Origin: a virus
IMG/VR virus record: IMGVR_UViG_3300026512_000057
Coordinates: 1-24,822 of that record
Direction: 5' to 3' (one strand)
DNA length: 24,822 nt
Shown here: piece after piece, positions 22,862 through 24,822 of the stretch
Layout: every line of letters begins with the position of its first letter
Position numbering within the stretch: the stretch's first letter is position 1
Made by a program: the position numbers and the translations under genes
The notes under the pieces: generated by a model
What the model was told of the DNA's origin: nothing
Seen by the model: the letters and a program-made list of their open reading frames with translations, nothing else
The model's database searches: none

Positions 22862-23305
22862 ATGGGATTTTTTGATTTTTTAGGTGGTGGACTGGTTGAA
22901 GCTGTTGGAAAAGTAGCAGATGATTTAATTACTTCAGATGAAGAAAGAGCTGAAAAAGAAAACGAAAAGTTAAAAACAAATCTAAATCATAATTTAGAAA
23001 TGGCAAAACTTGGAGTTAAAAACAAAGAGTTAGATTATGGACTTATCCAAAGTGAAGATGAAAACATAACGAGTAGATGGACGAGTGATAATCAAGGTAA
23101 TTTTTTAACAAAAAGTGTTCGTCCTTTAACCTTGATTTATATGATTGTTGTTTTATCTATTATGGCTTTTGCAGATGGGAATATAGGAGGGTTTAAAATT
23201 AATCCAGCTTATATACAACTTTTTCAAGGTTTAACAATGACTGTTTTTGTTGCTTTTTTTGGAGGTAAGACAATAGAACGAATAAAGGGAAAAGTAAGAG
23301 ATTAA
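22862..23305 (+). CDS. 3TM-type holin (GTA holin-like)
   Basis: A 147-residue protein: an amphipathic Gly/Phe-rich start (GFFDFLGGGLVEAVGKVADD), a charged coiled middle (about 27-80), and two clear membrane segments near 94-112 (LTLIYMIVVLSIMAFA) and 122-140 (FQGLTMTVFVAFFGGKT). The conserved SVRPLTLIYMI context matches the 3TM holin family first described in gene transfer agents. It is the second holin-type protein here, placed after the endolysin. It may be an accessory holin or antiholin; no Rz/Rz1-type spanin was found. Confidence 0.75.
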   Translation: MGFFDFLGGGLVEAVGKVADDLITSDEERAEKENEKLKTNLNHNLEMAKLGVKNKELDYGLIQSEDENITSRWTSDNQGNFLTKSVRPLTLIYMIVVLSIMAFADGNIGGFKINPAYIQLFQGLTMTVFVAFFGGKTIERIKGKVRD

Positions 23306-23315
23306 TTCTTACTTT
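23291..23315. terminator. bidirectional terminator hairpin between convergent genes
   Basis: AAAGTAAGA (23291-23299) and TCTTACTTT (23307-23315) form a 9-bp perfect stem with a 7-nt loop. It spans the stop codons of the 3TM holin gene (plus) and the HNH gene (minus), which are only 3 nt apart. T-rich sequence follows on the plus strand; the minus strand has only a short T-run. It is well placed to insulate late from leftward transcription. Confidence 0.65.
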
Positions 23316-24187
23316 CTATTCTTTACTTTTCTCTTTTCCCACTTTTCAGGTTGAAGATTAGATTTATGTAAATTTTCTTCAGCTGTTAAAATCTGTAAAT
23401 TTGCTAATACATGAAGCCCCACTGGGTCGGTTGGTTTTTGTGGTACAAGTGGATATACATGATCGATATGATGTTGAATATTTGTTTTTTTAGTTAATTC
23501 AATAGCTTTTTTATAAAGTGCTTCAATATCCTTTTTTTGTATATCTATCCATGGTGGAGTACATTGTAATTTTTTAGCTCTTCTTTTTTCTTTTAGATAT
23601 TTAACTTTTTCAAGGTTATTTAATCTCCATATTCTATATTCAAGTCGTTTTTTTTCTAAATTTCTTTGTCTATAATCTCTACTTATTTTTAATCTTTTTT
23701 CATAATTATTTTTATTCCATTGTTTATTATGCTCTCTCCTCAGCTCTTTGTTATTGTCTTTCCACTTTTTACTAGCTTTTAATCGTTCTTCCCTTGTATT
23801 GTCATAATATATTTTATTAGCTTTAATTATCTTTTCTTTATTTTCTGCTTTATATTTTTTATGCCTAATTTTCTCTTTTTCTTTATTCTTTTCACGATAC
23901 AATCTATCAGCTTCAGCTAGTTTTTCCTTATTTTCTGCTTTATATTTTTTTCTATAACTTTTTATTTTTTCCTTATTCCTTTTTCTGTATTCTTTAGCTT
24001 TATCTTTATTTTGTTCATTATATTTTTTATTATATTCTTTAGTTTTGTTTTTATTTAGCTCTCTGTATTTTTTATCTCTAATCTTAGAGCATTTTTTACA
24101 CTCTGTACGATACCCATCTTTACTAGCTTTTTGTTTATAAAATTCAGAAAAATCTTTTTCTATTTTACATCCACTACATACTTTCAT
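23309..24187 (-). CDS. HNH endonuclease with a long Lys-rich repeat region
   Basis: A 292-residue protein. An N-terminal zinc-finger-like module has Cys4/Cys7 and Cys30/Cys33. Residues about 40-215 are a very basic run of roughly 13-residue units of the form YRxxNKEKxK, likely one long helix. The HNH core is near 239-277 (HHIDHVYPLVPQ, then LHVLANLQILTAEENLHKSN), which would bind a metal and cut DNA. HNH proteins in phages may be free-standing homing nucleases or help packaging. Its ATG overlaps the Rha-like gene by 14 nt. Good for HNH; role unresolved. Confidence 0.8.
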   Translation of the reverse strand: MKVCSGCKIEKDFSEFYKQKASKDGYRTECKKCSKIRDKKYRELNKNKTKEYNKKYNEQNKDKAKEYRKRNKEKIKSYRKKYKAENKEKLAEADRLYREKNKEKEKIRHKKYKAENKEKIIKANKIYYDNTREERLKASKKWKDNNKELRREHNKQWNKNNYEKRLKISRDYRQRNLEKKRLEYRIWRLNNLEKVKYLKEKRRAKKLQCTPPWIDIQKKDIEALYKKAIELTKKTNIQHHIDHVYPLVPQKPTDPVGLHVLANLQILTAEENLHKSNLQPEKWEKRKVKNRK

Positions 24188-24581
24188 GATATAATTCTTT
24201 TATATTTTTATCATTGATGATTATGTTAGCTATTTTAAAATACTCTTTGTATCTCTCATAGCTGCTTATATTTGCATTTTCTTTTTTAAAGGTTACAAAG
24301 ATACTAATAATACTTTGATGTAGCTCTTGTAGTGTTTCTGACTGTTTTAGATAAGTAAACAAAAGATATATTTGTCTTTCATTTAGTAAGCATATTTTAG
24401 GATTAGATTTTACCAGTCTTAAAAAGCCTAATTTTTTAAACTTCTTTTTTCTAGTAGTGATTATATTGATTAATTCAGATATATCTTCATTTAATATTTT
24501 AGATATTATCTCTATTGATAATACTGGTGTATCATCAAAAACTTTAATTTGATTTTTTAGATTATTTGGTATAATTTCCAT
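24174..24581 (-). CDS. Rha-like phage regulatory protein
   Basis: A 135-residue protein. VLSIEIISKILNEDISELIN and then CLLNERQIYLLFTYLKQSET (about 65-83) fit the Rha family, whose signature is an LNERQ-x-LL-x-TYLRNS helix. Rha proteins are phage regulators, some of which block growth in certain hosts. AAGGG lies 6 nt before the ATG and is itself part of an operator-like repeat. It overlaps the HNH gene, so the two are co-transcribed leftward. Confidence 0.75.
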   Translation of the reverse strand: MEIIPNNLKNQIKVFDDTPVLSIEIISKILNEDISELINIITTRKKKFKKLGFLRLVKSNPKICLLNERQIYLLFTYLKQSETLQELHQSIISIFVTFKKENANISSYERYKEYFKIANIIINDKNIKELYHESM

Positions 24582-24584
24582 AAG

Positions 24585-24630
24585 TACCCTTGATAGTGAT
24601 TTTTATAGTCGCCTAAAACTATTAAGGGTA
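24585..24630 (-). promoter_or_regulatory. putative operator/promoter of the Rha-HNH operon
   Basis: TACCCTTGATAGT (24585-24597) and the inverted ACTATTAAGGGTA (24618-24630) match at 12 of 13 positions and flank a 20-nt spacer. On the minus strand, the spacer and adjoining bases contain CTATAAAAAT, a candidate -10 box. The arrangement suggests a dimeric repressor covering the promoter. The right arm overlaps the ribosome binding site. The same motif occurs at 526-538 in the antirepressor gene. Confidence 0.5.
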
Positions 24631-24652
24631 TTTTATCTTATTTGAACTTAAT

Positions 24653-24671
24653 TAATACTCAATGAGTATTA
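24653..24671. repeat. perfect 9-bp palindrome with a single central base
   Basis: TAATACTCA (24653-24661), A, TGAGTATTA (24663-24671). It overlaps the stop codon of the truncated HTH gene and lies upstream of the Rha-like gene. Its TACTCA/TGAGTA core also forms the inner part of the inverted repeat at 508-534. It could be an operator. On the plus strand it is followed by T6, so it could also act as a hairpin terminator in that direction. Confidence 0.55.
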
Positions 24672-24822
24672 TTTTTTATATTTTTCAGTTAGTTCTTCAT
24701 TTAGCTTGTGTATCTCATCTATAAATTTTATTGATTTATTAAACCATTCAGGTATTTTTCTTGCACCACTAGACCACTGTCTAACTGTATTTGTGCTAAC
24801 TCCTAATTTTTCAGCTAGTTTT
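24669..24822 (-). CDS. truncated HTH repressor-like gene (cut by the window edge)
   Basis: Only the last 50 residues are present. They start KLAEKLGVSTNTVRQWSSGA, a clear helix-turn-helix, and continue with RKIPEWFNKSIKFID and a charged helix. The N-terminus lies beyond the window. It is probably a Cro/CI-like or YdaS-like repressor of the leftward control region. The stop codon overlaps the palindrome at 24653-24671, a plausible site for autoregulation or for control of the Rha operon. Confidence 0.65.
   Translation of the reverse strand, partial: KLAEKLGVSTNTVRQWSSGARKIPEWFNKSIKFIDEIHKLNEELTEKYKK

Noticed and set aside
23440-24080. CRISPR-like or tandem DNA repeats
   Set aside because: The periodicity is at protein level (Lys-rich units of the HNH protein). 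The DNA units vary and there are no spacers.
1-24822. Circular element whose ends join at the window edges
   Set aside because: Joining base 24822 to base 1 would put a TAA stop directly at the junction in the frame of the truncated HTH gene, which needs more N-terminal sequence. No end repeat is visible. The window is probably an arbitrary slice.

Overview
The window is very A+T-rich, with poly-A/T runs, AGA/TTA/ATA codons and AAAGG-type ribosome binding sites. It is almost entirely the genome of a temperate, contractile-tailed phage (myovirus morphology). Base composition and codon habit, with proteobacterial-type prophage families (DUF1073 portal, DUF2184 capsid, DUF3383 sheath, GH108 lysozyme, GTA-type 3TM holin), suggest a Campylobacterota host, possibly the Arcobacter group. 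The host assignment is inference. No host genes, integrase, tRNA or att site are visible.

Layout. (1) 1-2008, plus strand: a cluster of small DNA-binding regulators around an AntA/AntB-type antirepressor. (2) 2130-4998: a replication pair, a TOPRIM primase-like protein whose N-terminal CHC2-like domain lacks zinc ligands, and an SF3 (D5/DUF5906-like) helicase. (3) 4999-6278: structured noncoding DNA, four small genes (one MazG-like) and a weak terminator-like hairpin. (4) 6279-12075: head and neck genes in the order portal, protease-scaffold, cement, capsid, connectors. (5) 12091-20214: sheath, tube, tail assembly chaperones with a canonical -1 frameshift site, tape measure and a compact baseplate. 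(6) 20224-23305: fibre, fibre-associated protein, DUF1353, holin, GH108 endolysin and 3TM holin. (7) 23309-24822, minus strand: an HNH protein, a Rha-like regulator and a truncated HTH repressor-like gene, convergent with the lysis genes and separated from them by a bidirectional hairpin.

The points most worth checking are: a C-terminal domain shared by the antirepressor and the replicative helicase, including an identical 23-nt DNA stretch; a lambda-identical GGGAAAG slippery heptamer; a nested scaffold start inside the protease gene; a shared TACCCTTRATA operator-like motif linking the antirepressor gene to the Rha promoter; a structured intergenic element after the helicase; and the absence of any terminase next to the portal.

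From 6279 to 23305 the genes are all on the plus strand, with 1-14 nt overlaps or short gaps, so they probably form one late operon. There is no gene-free stretch over 300 bases. The longest gaps (2009-2129, 4999-5125, 6175-6278) are described individually.
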